Shown here piece after piece: positions 12,996 to 22,960 of a DNA stretch of 64,000 bases. The position numbers and the translations under genes are program-made. Location of the stretch: assembly GCF_034190915.1 (NCBI RefSeq), contig NW_026947491.1, forward strand, positions 26,538,101 through 26,602,100, given 5' to 3'. The DNA comes from Cavia porcellus (lineage: Eukaryota > Chordata > Mammalia > Rodentia > Caviidae). Under the pieces are notes generated by a model. The model ran no database searches and was not told the origin of the DNA. It saw only the letters and a list, made by a program, of their open reading frames with translations. Numbering within the stretch: the first letter of the stretch is position 1; every line of letters begins with the position of its first letter.

Positions 12996-13785
12996 AAACA
13001 CAAGCATTTTGTCTATGGAAACAAGTTAGGATAATTTCAGTTAAGTGTTTTCTGTTGACATTCAAGAGCAATATATTTAATGCTTTCCACCACATTATGA
13101 AATGGAATATTTATATACATCTTGAAATTACTTAGGCTTGACTCTAACTTCCCAGCTTGCCTAAGTCCTATCACAACAACCTCAGCAATGATCCTCTCTA
13201 GGCAGAACCATGCCCAGAATTGACAAGCAAATTCAAAGAATCTGTAAGCCAAATCTCAAAGGACAAATGAAGACAAGATTGAAACTAAAATTACTGCAAA
13301 CTCATGTGAAGGTTCCTATGTGAACCATCTCCATTTCTGCTCTGCTGTCTAAAGGGTCAGGACATTTGAATAAACGTTCTAATTTCCTTCCCTCCCTACA
13401 TCCTCCATTTTGACAGAGAAAGTGAAATGCTTACAAACAACCAACTCTTTCCAGGTCACAGAACAAAGACATGCTCCTCAGGACTGCTGCCCTTCTCCAG
13501 ACTAGGGAAAGACTATCTATTTCCTCCCAGATTTTGAATTGGATAAATTTTCTGTAGTAACTAGCACACACTGAATCTATAGCCTTTAGAAAGTTGTTAT
13601 GGAAGGTCTGTGTATAAAGTCTGTTTAGAAAAATCTCTGCTACAGTAGGTGTTATGTTTCTACTTTATTCCCCAGGAATGCGTTTTAGGAACTTAGCAGA
13701 TATATAATTTGGGGAACTACTCAGACTGCTTCAAAGTTCAAGGGCATCTAAAGACACCTGAGGACATAACCCTGCTTGTCTAGCA
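12996..13785. other. No gene recognised
   Basis: Unremarkable A/T-rich sequence with no supported open frame, RNA gene or repeat. Confidence 0.3.
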
Positions 13786-14070
13786 CAGGCATGCTGTGGG
13801 ATAGTTGTGTAACCATGACTTAGCACAGGTAAATATGCATGTTCTGGTTACCACACGATATAAGAATGTAAACATGAGATAACAACTTGTATAAGAATTA
13901 GACAATAAAGATGCAGGTAGCTGTCCTGTACTTTTGTGCTCTAGCTCCCTGCTCTGCTCCACACTGCCTGTTGTTTTTGCTGATGTTTGCACATGCATGT
14001 TCTTTAGCCTTGGGACCTGACCTGCAAAAATCTCCCTTGCAGGCCCCCACCCCAAACTGAGCAGGCCAAC
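13786..14070 (+). mobile_element. Possible solo LTR
   Basis: The segment contains a TATA-like element ('acgatataagaatg', about 13855) and, some 45 bp later, an AATAAA signal (about 13904). A pyrimidine-rich 'cctgctctgctccacactgcctg' follows, an order expected of U3-R-U5. No clean TG…CA boundary with a target-site duplication could be fixed, so this is a weak call. The 167-aa minus-strand open frame across it has no recognisable domain. Confidence 0.3.
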
Positions 14071-14504
14071 AATAATTTTTTTCAAGAGAGAAGAAAAACA
14101 CCCTAGGCCTAGGATCTTTCCACATAACCTAATCATTTTCAGATGAGGAAGCATGGCTCTGGATTGAAGTGTCTTATTCAAGCTTTCACAGTGAGTTGGT
14201 GACCAGCCTTGGACTGAAACAAGGTTCTGACACTTCCTAAGGCTGTCATTTTCACCAGGAATAGCATAGTCCCTAGATATCACATCATAACTGGTTCTTC
14301 ACTAGCCATACCCAAATTCCTCGATTCAAATATGCCAATACTTACACACAGTTATTAAATTACACTTCTGAGAGCACTCCTCTTTCCTTAATAAGGAAAA
14401 TATTGTGACAACAATTCTGCAAAAAATTAAAAGATATTCCTGTCAAATGATAGATTGCTTTGTAGGTTTTGTAAGTTGCTTTTTGGTTTGGGGGAATTTG
14501 GGGA

Positions 14505-14590
14505 GTTACCAGGGACTGAACTCATGACCTCAGGCTTGCCAGGCAAGCACTTGTGCCCCTGAGCTAAATCCCCAGCCCCAGCCCCAACCC
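14505..14590 (-). mobile_element. ID-type SINE
   Basis: The reverse complement begins 'ggggctggggatttagctca' (A box) and contains 'atgagttcagtccctgg' (B box), as in ID elements derived from a tRNA-Ala/BC1-like RNA. Poly-T lies at the left end on the plus strand. It is transcribed, if at all, by RNA polymerase III. Confidence 0.85.
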
Positions 14591-16467
14591 CAAGTTATTC
14601 ACAAGTTATTTTGAACATATAAAAAGCTACACAGAACATAACCCAAAACATAAGTGTTTATTCAGACTGAATGAAGAAAATGTAAAAAGCATGTGTTCTA
14701 AAAAGATCCTCCAGTTCAAACATTTTACAGTTTAACTCTCAAAATTTTTAAAGAGTCCACAAGATCTCATCTTTATGCATAATCTAGTCTGTAAGAAGAA
14801 AAAGAAAACCACACCTTTTTTCATATGAGACAAATATTGTTTGACAATTGAAAAAATAAAAAAAGGAAAGACTCCCACAAAGGAATAGAAATTCAGATGC
14901 CTGCCCAGCACATTAGTCTTGTGTACTGTGGTTAAAAACAGAGCGTTTGCTGCCACCAAGTGGCCTGCAATGTGCACTTACCTCTGTAATTAGTGTTTCT
15001 TAAATTCTCCCAAAACTGGAGTTTCTTACTTTGTTTCAAAGCCTCTTGTTAGGGCAAGTCAGCCAGCTGCTGGCAGGGGTTCCAAAGGTTTGGTACACAA
15101 GAAAAGTGTCTAGAAATCTTTCAAAACATTTGCTCCTAGCTTCCATCCCACACCATGGGGTGTGACTCAGAAGGGCTTTTAATTCTTTCCAGGTAACACA
15201 AATGTATAAGAAATGTAGGGACCCCTATCAAGAGGATGATAATCATCACCTGAGAGTTATCAGGGAAATTCAGGACACTGGAAGATGATAAGATGGCCCA
15301 GTTCTGGGGCCATGTTTACTCCAGCACTTATCCATTTAATAAGGTTCCCTTGGAGTTCCATCTGTGTCCTTCGGTGGCCTCTCTACCAGAAGTTCAGAGC
15401 GCCCACAGTTGCCTTAATATTGCATGACTTTCAGAAAGAGTTCAGGGCACACTCCTCTGGGATTTGTGGGTTCTGTGGACCTGTGGCTAATTGCATAGGA
15501 CAACAGCAAGGTGATACCAATTTATGTAGCTTTTCAGTCATTTGAATTTTAGCCATTTGATTATTGGCTAATTAACTCCCACTGTGCTCACCAACATGGA
15601 AAAACAACCTGTAGGCTTCTTAAATGATATCACATGATTGGTTAGTTCAGGAAAATTTGTATTGTACTAGTTATACCCCTCGTGAATTAATCTGTCAACT
15701 TGGGCAAAATGGTCATGATGAAATCCGATTTCAATGGAATTTAGATCCATAGTTGGGCTCTGGTTTCCAAAAATTACTTATTATTCTTGTAGCCCAAAAT
15801 CGAGCCCCCCAACTTGTGCCCAAAAATGGGGCAAGACATGTTTTTGAATAAAAAGCAGTACTGATTTCTTTATCTGGTACCAGGGACACAGTGCAGTTGG
15901 AGTTCGCCAAGCTGTGTAACTCTCTTAAATCTTTCACAGACTTTTTTAGAAAGAGCATTTACAAAATGAATGGCTTACGGATGTATATCAGGAAGTGAGA
16001 AAATCCTTGATCTGCTAAGGAATGAGAAAGAACTTTGTTTCCCTTTGCAGAGGACAGAGAGATCTCTCAGGAATTTACAATCCTTTGTCAACTAATTTTA
16101 GCACTTCATTGTAGATAACATCTGTCCTTTGCAGAGGGCAGCAATGGTTAACATATCAATAGGTCACCCAGGAAGATAGTGCATACAGAACTGTATGACA
16201 GTACTACAGGTTGTAGAAAATAGTTGCGTTAGCAAAGGGAATTAAAAGGTAAATTGGTCATATAACTTGGACATTGGCAAACATAACACAAACATAAGGA
16301 AGCTCTTTTTGTTAGTGTATAACAATTATGTATCAGAATTAATGCACTAGAGTGTTTTAGTGGTGCCTAATCCAACTGCCACAGTAGGTAGGCTAACAAT
16401 GTTTAAGCAATATAAACAAACAAACAAAAGAAATTAGATGATGCCCATTGAAACCCCCACAGGTCTG
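14591..16467. other. No gene recognised
   Basis: Mixed sequence with scattered short open frames on both strands (for example 15285-15545 plus, 15731-15958 minus). None shows a domain. I see no RNA gene or clear repeat. A (CAAA)n-like run near 16420-16430 is simple sequence. Confidence 0.3.
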
Positions 16468-16560
16468 CCTGTTTGTTTGTCGTTTTATTGGGAATTGAAC
16501 CCAGAGCCTCACACTCACCAGGTACATGCTGTGCTGCTGAACTACTTCCTAGACCTCTGC
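16468..16560 (-). mobile_element. Diverged ID-type SINE
   Basis: The reverse complement carries 'aggaagtagttcagcagcac' and 'ggctctgggttcaattccc', the A- and B-box regions of an ID-type SINE. It is more diverged than the copies at 14505 and 27686. The two open frames starting at 16438 and 16473 read through it and are not genes. Confidence 0.7.
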
Positions 16561-16838
16561 CTTTTCATATTCCAGCAGCTCCTAAAGGATCTCCCCTTAC
16601 AGGAAGCTTGTTTAGTGTCCCTGAAATGGACATCTCAAATGACCCCTGGCTATTTCTTAGCTACAAATTCATCTTTAGAAATCACCTGCAAAATATTGAG
16701 TGGCGCTGGTCCTTTACTAGGCCCCAATGTCAACCAAGTGGATTGGGCTGAATCAGGGTAAGCAGGAGTGGCAGACCCGGCCCTTCCCTTGGGAAACATA
16801 AAGGTTCCACATCTCACACAGAACCTGGCACAGGACAG

Positions 16839-16925
16839 ATGATAAATATCTGCTAAACTGTATCATTAAGTTAAGGTCATTGTGATAAATATTTGCTAAA
16901 TTGTATCAAGTCTAAGGTCATTGTG
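16839..16925 (+). repeat. Imperfect tandem duplication, about 43 bp x 2
   Basis: 'gataaatatctgctaaactg…aaggtcattgt' is followed at once by 'gataaatatttgctaaattg…aaggtcattgt'. The two copies differ by a few substitutions and a small deletion. Confidence 0.8.
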
Positions 16926-18314
16926 GAAAATAATTTTCAAAGTATCCCTAGCAAACCACCTTCTAGTTGAGACTGTGTAGGCTGAGCTCTTTGCCCTTCA
17001 GAATGGAAGGCCTGGAGTTGGCACGTGGTCCCCCGCCAACCTCACCCTGCTGAGCTGGAGCGAGGCTGGGCCCAGTGCTGCTGCAGCACGGTGACACCAA
17101 GCAGCAGCTGTGTGGATGCCCCACATTCAGGCCCAGGCTCTGCAGAGAAGTGGGTCTGCTAGGCAGGTCTAGGTGCCCCAGGGCCTGACTTTGTACCCAG
17201 GCTGTGATCCTGACTTGAGCCAACAGGCTGCACTGTGCAGTGAAGCCCTGGGGAGAGCAGGATGCTCAGGTGCGGCACCGGCTCTGTGCCTGTGGCCAGG
17301 GGACCACTGTGACCACCCAGGATGACTGCCATGCTGTCTCCCGGAAATTGGGAAAGCTAATAATAACCATGATAGGGGGATTGGAGTATTCATCTCCTTG
17401 GATCCTGATGAGGGCCTCACCTGTGGGCTCAGCCGTGCTACCTGCAAACACCTGGGCTGCCCCAAGGTCAGAGTTGAATATTGGCGGACAAGAGAGAAGT
17501 CACCAAGAAAGTGCTCCTTGGAGAAGACACCTTGCCTGGCAGCTAAAGACAAAACAATGCCTTCCAGTACAATAAGACGTTAAGAGCTGACCTTTCTCCC
17601 TTGATGAAGTGGCACAGGCCTCAGGGTACCACAGACTATGTACAAAATGCAGCCTCCTCTGATAAGTGGCCAATCTGTCCCCCAGCTGGACTTCAGCTCT
17701 CCTCAAGCACATCCTCAGGGGACTGGCACTGAGCCCCAGGCATTCACAAACCATAGTGATGCAGGCTCCCTCTGCCCCAGTGTTGTCCTGGAAGATGCTC
17801 TGCTGAAGGTCAAGTGAAGGACATCAATGCTTTGAGCACTGCTAACAGATTTCCAAGCAAAGCAGGAGTTCCTGCAGGGACAAAATCCAGAGGATGGCCT
17901 GCACCTCCACGTGAGTCCTAACACCCCTCCCACTGGCTGTTCAGAGGCAGAAATTCTGTCAGTGCCTCGGCAGAGTTTAGTGTATTCCACTTGGAGTGGA
18001 AATTCATAGTAAATCTAAATAAATGAGATTTTAAAATATTCTCAAAGAATATACAAAAATATTAATAAACACTACCAAGATGGCCCAAGGAGAAGACTGA
18101 AGCAGCTGCTGTCTCAAAAAGGCTTCATCAAACGCAGTCCTGGGTTTGCCCACATGTACCCACGCTCGGATCCATTGGAGGCTTCACAGATGATTGCTTC
18201 CATGTAATCACATGCGGTACTTTTTGTTTATCTGTCAATAATATAAACTACTATTGCATAGATGTCACACCGAGGACTGTGGGTTTTCATTCGTAGTTCA
18301 TGCTGGACATGGTA
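16926..18314. other. No gene recognised; moderately GC-rich stretch
   Basis: About 16980-17980 is richer in G+C than its surroundings and has overlapping open frames on both strands (up to 127 aa at 17169-17552 minus). The frames compete with one another, lack domains, and have no splice or start context I can defend. Unassigned. Confidence 0.3.
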
Positions 18315-18715
18315 TTAGTTTACTTGGGCAACAATAACAAAATATCCCAGACTGTATGACCAAAACAGTGAAGATCTGTTTTCTTGTGTTCCGGAGGCAA
18401 GAAACCCAAAATCAAGGTTCTGGAGGGCTGGTTTCTGAGGCAGATTTTCCTCCTGCCTAGCATCTGCTCCAGCAAGAGAAAGTGCTCTAACAGCTCTTCC
18501 TCCTCCTACAAGACACAGGTCCTCATGGATTGGGGCCGTACCTTCATGATCTCCTTAACCTCATTTACCATCTCCAAATGGAGTTGCTCTAGAGATTGGG
18601 CTTTCACGTGTGAAATGAAGGGAAACAAAATTCAGCCCACAGCAGTCGCCTTATACCTATGTCAGTTTTGTCCTGACAGAAATTACGAGTGTAGATTCTC
18701 ATACACATACTGACT
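18315..18715 (+). repeat. Ancient interspersed repeat, copy 2
   Basis: 'ttagtttacttgggcaacaa', 'aaatatcccagactg', 'aaaatcaaggttctggagggctgg' and 'catctccaaatggag' follow the order of a widespread ancient mammalian repeat. It appears to be the same broad family as the copy at 12715-12995. The 109-aa open frame is accidental. Confidence 0.55.
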
Positions 18716-18819
18716 GTGCAACAAAGCAGGCCCAGACAATCCACCACCAGCCAGTGATACATCCTCTTTCACCAGGCAACACAATCTCTCAGGAAAAAAA
18801 TCCTAAGACTATTTGCCAC

Positions 18820-19334
18820 AGGTGTGACTGTCTTTATTCACCAGCCAAATGAAGCATCTGGTGAACAGGGCTGTTTGAACTCAGCAGAAGCTCAGTTATG
18901 GATATCTGGACAAAATCTCAGTCTTCAGGCAAACCATGTGGGGCTCAAGAAGACAGAAGCCAATTCACCCTCCTGTGAGTTGACAAAAGCCAAGCTGGGT
19001 CTGGAAGGAGTAGAACAAGAAGCCAATTCACCCTTCCTGTAAGGTGAGCAAATCATCCAGGGCCCAGGAAGAGAGAAGCCAGGTCACAGTTCCCATGAGC
19101 CAACCTGTATGCAAGCTGAGAACCAAGAAGCCCCACCCCCAGAAGCAACCAGCTAGTTTGGAAGACAAGCTGAGCTTAGCTGATGGAGAACAGGCTAAAT
19201 TGATAGCAAGTGAGCTACAAAAACAACTAAATGCTAGCATTGTTTGCTTGACTTTGCAGCCTAAGGCTGGTGATCTGAGCATCTATTGGAGGATAACAGT
19301 GTGCAATATAGCAAATACAGAGGATTTCCTTCTG
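18820..19334 (+). repeat. Possible LINE-1-like 5' region with a duplicated 62-bp unit
   Basis: The phrase 'gaagccaattcaccctcctg' (about 18957) recurs as 'gaagccaattcacccttcctg' (about 19019). This gives an approximately 62-bp tandem unit, reminiscent of LINE-1 promoter monomers. The segment leads directly into LINE-1 3'UTR-like sequence at 19335 with no ORF1 or ORF2 between. The identification is tentative. Confidence 0.3.
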
Positions 19335-19627
19335 TCGTGTTTTTGAAATCCAATATTATTCTCACTGTTTTGTTTTGTTCTTATTTCTTCTTTTGTTTTA
19401 TTTGATATTTTTTATTTGTTTTATTCTGTTTTATTTGATTTTACTGTGTGATAATGTGGACAACTATTGTGAAGATAACAAGGTATATTACAGTAGCCAT
19501 TATTGATTTTCTATTATCCTGTTTGGAAGTTCTGTACCACTTTCACTGTTTTGTTTTGATTGGATTTATTCTGTTTTAGTTAGTTAGGCTTTATACTCTT
19601 TAAAATAAAATAAATAAAAATAAAAGA
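19335..19627 (+). mobile_element. LINE-1 3'UTR fragment
   Basis: The text 'ttctattatcctgtttggaagttctg…ttcactgttttgttttgat' is a diverged version of the 3'UTR that follows ORF2 at 58.3 kb and ORF1 of the half-LINE at 42.8 kb. It ends in an A-rich tail (about 19604-19627). The 5' junction and target-site duplication could not be fixed. Confidence 0.6.
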
Positions 19628-20172
19628 ACTTCGTACTTCAGACCTCTCAGAAGGCCACGGAGATTATAAGCATGGGCTCCTAAAAGACATTTTTACTGTC
19701 ATGAATTATCTTGAACCCCTTCTTTGTAACTTACTTATCAATGACTTGATTTAATGCTATCATTCAATGCCCTGATTCCATGCTGTCCTGCTGCTGAGAT
19801 ACTTTTCTAGTAAGTTACTTCTCTCTAAAATGATATACACTTTTACTGATACAAAGAATAACCATTAACAAACAACGGATACCTTATAGTGCTTGTGCCA
19901 GATAGAATATCTTTAAAGTTGAATTCCTCACCCTTGCCAGACACCCTATAGCTTATATCTCATGGATTCTACTTAATGAACTGCACTGGCATTTGTCTAG
20001 TGCACAATTTTATATTGAAGTACAGTTACTTTGAGGTACAATTTATATTTAATTGATCACAGAGAATTCTTCAGGAAGCAAACAGATTTTGGTGAATTTT
20101 TCTATGACTGTGCTGAGTGAGTTTAACATGGTCTTAAAGAGACGTAAGCTTGATTTTTGCCACACTCTATGT
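19628..20172. other. No gene recognised
   Basis: A/T-rich intergenic sequence. No supported open frame or repeat. Confidence 0.3.
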
Positions 20173-20246
20173 CAGTGATGGCGAACCTTTTAGAGCTTTT
20201 AGTGATAACAGCTAGCTGTGGCATGCAGGCCGTAGGTTTGTCACTG
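20173..20246 (+). mobile_element. Short hAT-like inverted-repeat element (MITE)
   Basis: The left end reads cagtgatggcgaaccttt and the right end is an imperfect inverted copy (…gtaggtttgtcactg). The 'cagtgatggcgaacc' terminus is typical of non-autonomous hAT DNA transposons. The interior is only about 40 bp. A clear 8-bp target-site duplication is not visible ('ctctatgt' versus 'atgctctc'), which weakens the call. Confidence 0.5.
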
Positions 20247-20776
20247 ATGCTCTCTGTTACATACTATCAGTCCTCATTCATCTACTTGCCTGTGTGTCGA
20301 AGTTGACTGAGTTTCTGAAGACAATCTGGGCTGTCCTCATCCACATCCGTCAGCCCACCTGCCATGAGCTCTTCTTTGCATGAGTGGACAGACACGCCCC
20401 TTGCCTCTGTAGGCCATTGGCCAGCAGCACATACAACTCTTGCTACCTAAGATCCAAGTGGGGGTCCCCCACACATTCTTACGACATGGCTTCACCAAGA
20501 ACTGTCTGATGCCCTCTCCCATGAGTGCAGTTTGGAATGTGCCATCCACCTGTCCTGTTCTAAATTTTAATCTTTTTTCCAAGACAGATCACTAGTAAAT
20601 GGGAGGTCAGGATTCTCTGTTTTGTTCATTCATAAAACTGCTTTGACTGGAATCTTCTTGCTGTGGATTTCTAGATCTTTCAGACTTATCTCCTTGCAAT
20701 GTCTTGGAGCTTCTTTAAAATAATTGTTGTGACCTCTTCTTGGCAAGGTCTAGCATGCTCAGTAAAACTCTGTGTG

Positions 20777-20777
<1 letters not shown>
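20247..20777. other. No gene recognised
   Basis: Intergenic sequence. The 81-aa minus-strand open frame at 20337-20582 has no recognisable domain. Confidence 0.3.
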
Positions 20778-20826
<49 letters not shown>

Positions 20827-20876
20827 TGTGTGTGTGTGTGTGTATCTATCTCTGTCTTTGTCTCTGTCTCTGTATC

Positions 20877-20918
<42 letters not shown>

Positions 20919-20919
20919 A
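20778..20919. repeat. Compound (TC)n/(TG)n microsatellite
   Basis: A pure TC run of about 46 bp is followed by a short TG run, then interrupted TC/TCTG/TATC repeats. The three overlapping serine/leucine-rich open frames across it are simple-repeat translations, not genes. Confidence 0.97.
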
Positions 20920-20929
20920 AAGCAACCCT

Positions 20930-21045
20930 TTCCTTTTTTTCTTTTTTAGAGACAGAGTCTTACTAAGTCACCTAGAATGAGCTCAAATTTCCAACGCTCC
21001 TGCACAGTGCAGCGATTATAGGGCTGTACCACCACATCTGGCTTT
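20930..21045 (-). mobile_element. B1-like SINE, antisense
   Basis: Poly-T is followed by 'agagacagagtcttactaagtcacctagaatgagctc', the complement of the right part of a 7SL-derived SINE. It continues to 'taccaccacatctggc', the complement of the 5' end (gccagatgtggtggta). Confidence 0.85.
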
Positions 21046-21403
21046 CAGTGCACAATCGCTGACTCATCTGCTTTTGTCCCATTTGCTCAGTGGTGTTATA
21101 AAAAGAGTGTCTGGCTGTAAACTGAGAGGTTCTGGAACCTCAACACCCACCACCCACCTGTTCCAGGGACAGCGACAAGAGGCTGGCTAGGACTCCTGTG
21201 TCCTCCAGCGTTTCAGCAAATCTGAAGAGTATACGAAGATCCAATGTCTCTTTTAGTTTAAACATGAATCATGAACTGCAAATAAGAATAAGAATGAAAA
21301 TAGGGAAAAGGGACTTAGTGATAGGAGAGAGAGGAAGGTGGGAAGGGAATCCAAAAAGAATCAAGCTAATGTGCTATGTATGTGTACCCACTCCCATAGA
21401 TAC
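21046..21403. other. Flank of the provirus; no gene recognised
   Basis: Unassigned sequence up to the 5' LTR. Its last four bases, 21400-21403 (atac), are the left copy of the provirus target-site duplication. Confidence 0.4.
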
Positions 21404-21939
21404 TGTGAGAGTTGACCCCCCTGCTATAACCCCCTCCCCAGAGCGGGGAATGAAAGGGTTAACTCCCTAACTCCCCAGAGCGGGGAATGAAAGGGTTAAC
21501 TCCCTAACTCCCCAGAGCTATCAGAGCAGAGCAGAAAGAAATGCCTAACTCCCCAGAGCTATCAGAGCAGAAAAAAAAAAAAAAGAAAGAATGCACCTGC
21601 AAGGTTGTTCTGTCTCAACGAGATAAGTAAGACAAGTAACTGTTCTTGTTCTGGGCACATAGTGACTGGGCTAGGACCCCCAGTCTCCATGGTTACTCAA
21701 CCCCAAACCCCTCCAATCAACTTCTGCCAAGTCCTATCCTGCTCAAAATTAACCAATGCAATCTGCTTCTGTAAACTCGCTTGCCTCCCGTTTGCCCCCT
21801 TAAAAACCCTACACAATTCCCCCTTGGGGCCCTCTGCACTTGTTTGCCCGGAGGACCCCATGCGCATGGAAATAAACTTTTTTCCCTCACCAAGAGTTGA
21901 GTCCTTGGGGTCTCTTTCCCTGCGGCGTCGGCCCTAACA
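21404..21939 (+). mobile_element. 5' LTR (536 bp)
   Basis: Begins TGTGAGAG and ends CCTAACA. The U3 carries two copies of an approximately 38-bp unit ('agcggggaatgaaagggtta') and two copies of 'ccccagagctatcagagcag', probably duplicated enhancers. CCAAT-type 'accaatgcaatc' lies near 21750, and a TATA-like 'cccttaaaaacc' near 21797. AATAAA lies near 21871, about 60 bp before the end. The 110-aa open frame across U3-U5 is also in the 3' LTR and is accidental. Confidence 0.95.
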
Positions 21940-21942
21940 TCT

Positions 21943-21960
21943 TGGAGGCCCCAGCGAGAT
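21943..21960 (+). promoter_or_regulatory. Primer binding site, tRNA-Thr(UGU)
   Basis: tggaggccccagcgagat starts three bases after the LTR. It is the complement of the 3' 18 nt of mammalian tRNA-Thr(UGU) including CCA, as I recall that tRNA. Initiation of minus-strand DNA synthesis would occur here. Confidence 0.85.
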
Positions 21961-22186
21961 AGCACGTCTCACGGGAGGTGACCTCAACGGCTCTGCGGTG
22001 GGTGAGTACGACCGGTCGCTTCTTATTTTTACTCTGAGGATCAATCTACCGGTATTTTACGCCCCGAGCCAACCGGGCAATTTTTGTTACCTGTTTTTGT
22101 TATCTGTTCTCTGTTCTCTGGTGACCGGGGGACGCCCCACACGGTTTTCCGTGACTCACCGTCTGCGATAGGATTTTCCTATCTGT

Positions 22187-22564
22187 CTGGGGAATTTCAT
22201 TCCCAATCTGTGGTCCTTCTGGGCCAATCTGGGGAATTTCATTCCCAATCTGTGGTCCTTCTGGGCCAATCTGGGGAATTTCATTCCCAATCTGTGGTCC
22301 TTCTGGGCCAATCTGGGGAATTTCATTCCCAATCTGTGGTCCGTCTGGGCCAATCTGGGGAATTTCATTCCCAATCTGTGGTCCATCTGGGCCAATCTGG
22401 GGAATTTCATTCCCAATCTGTGGTCCGTCTGGGCCAATCTGGGGAATTTCATTCCCAATCTGTGGTCCGTCTGGGCCAATCTGGGGAATTTCATTCCCAA
22501 TCTGTGGTCCGTCTGGGCCAATCTGGGGAATTTCATTCCCAATCTGTGGTCCGTCCGGGCCAAT
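22187..22564 (+). repeat. 42-bp x 9 minisatellite in provirus leader
   Basis: Nine head-to-tail copies of a 42-bp unit start with 'ctggggaatttcattcccaa'. The variable position is in the 'ggtcc(t/g/a)tctgggcc' part: the first three copies have 'ccttctgg', and later ones 'ccgtctgg' or 'ccatctgg'. Because 42 is a multiple of three, the array stays open in several frames. It gives a plus-strand frame repeating GEFHSQSVV-LGQS (22084-22581) and minus-strand frames (22100-22591, 22156-22563). No array of this kind belongs to a known retroviral gene, so coding is doubtful. Confidence 0.97.
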
Positions 22565-22714
22565 CTGGAGGCACCCCCTAAGGTGACTCATCTGATGTGA
22601 AACTCATACGTGAGAGTGAGGTGGCCGGCCTGTTTGTCCTGTGTGTTGTGACTGTTGTGATCGGTTATTTGTTGTGTCGCGCGTACGCTAACCACTCTTT
22701 GTCTTCAGAACACC

Positions 22715-22960
22715 ATGGGACAAACGACATCGTCCCCATTGTCCCTCACCCTCGACTATTGGTCAGAGGTTTGAGAGAGGGCTCACAATCTCTCCTTACA
22801 GGTTAAAAAAGTAAATGGCAGACTTTCTGCTCATCTGAGTGGCCCACATTCTCCGTGGGTTGGCCACCGGAGGGGACTTTCCACCTTCCCCTCATCTTAG
22901 CAGTTAAGAACATCATCTTCTGCCCTGGATGAGAGGGCCACCCCGACCGGATCGCCTACA
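22715..22960 (+). pseudogene. gag matrix remnant
   Basis: ATG at 22715 opens MGQTTSS…, a typical N-myristoylated gammaretroviral Gag start (Gly2). An in-frame TGA stops it at codon 20 (22772-22774). Matrix-like coding continues in shifted frames to about 22960 (plus-strand text 'gagtggcccacattctccg'). The rest of gag, including capsid and the nucleocapsid zinc knuckle, is not seen. The leader plus minisatellite sits upstream, and a CAG splice-acceptor-like site precedes the ATG. Confidence 0.85.

Noticed and set aside
13780..14283. 167-aa minus-strand open frame
   Set aside because: No domain, overlaps an LTR-like segment, and competes with another frame on the same strand.
20699..20980. Ser/Leu-rich open frames
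   Set aside because: Simple translation of the TC/TG microsatellite in three frames.
21605..21937. 110-aa open frame in the LTR (also at 27336-27611)
   Set aside because: Lies wholly in U3-R-U5, shared by both LTRs because they are copies, with no relation to a known LTR-encoded protein.
22084..22581. 165-aa plus-strand and 163-aa minus-strand repeat proteins
   Set aside because: Translations of the 42-bp minisatellite, open on both strands because the unit is a multiple of three. The plus-strand start is not ATG and no viral gene lies here.
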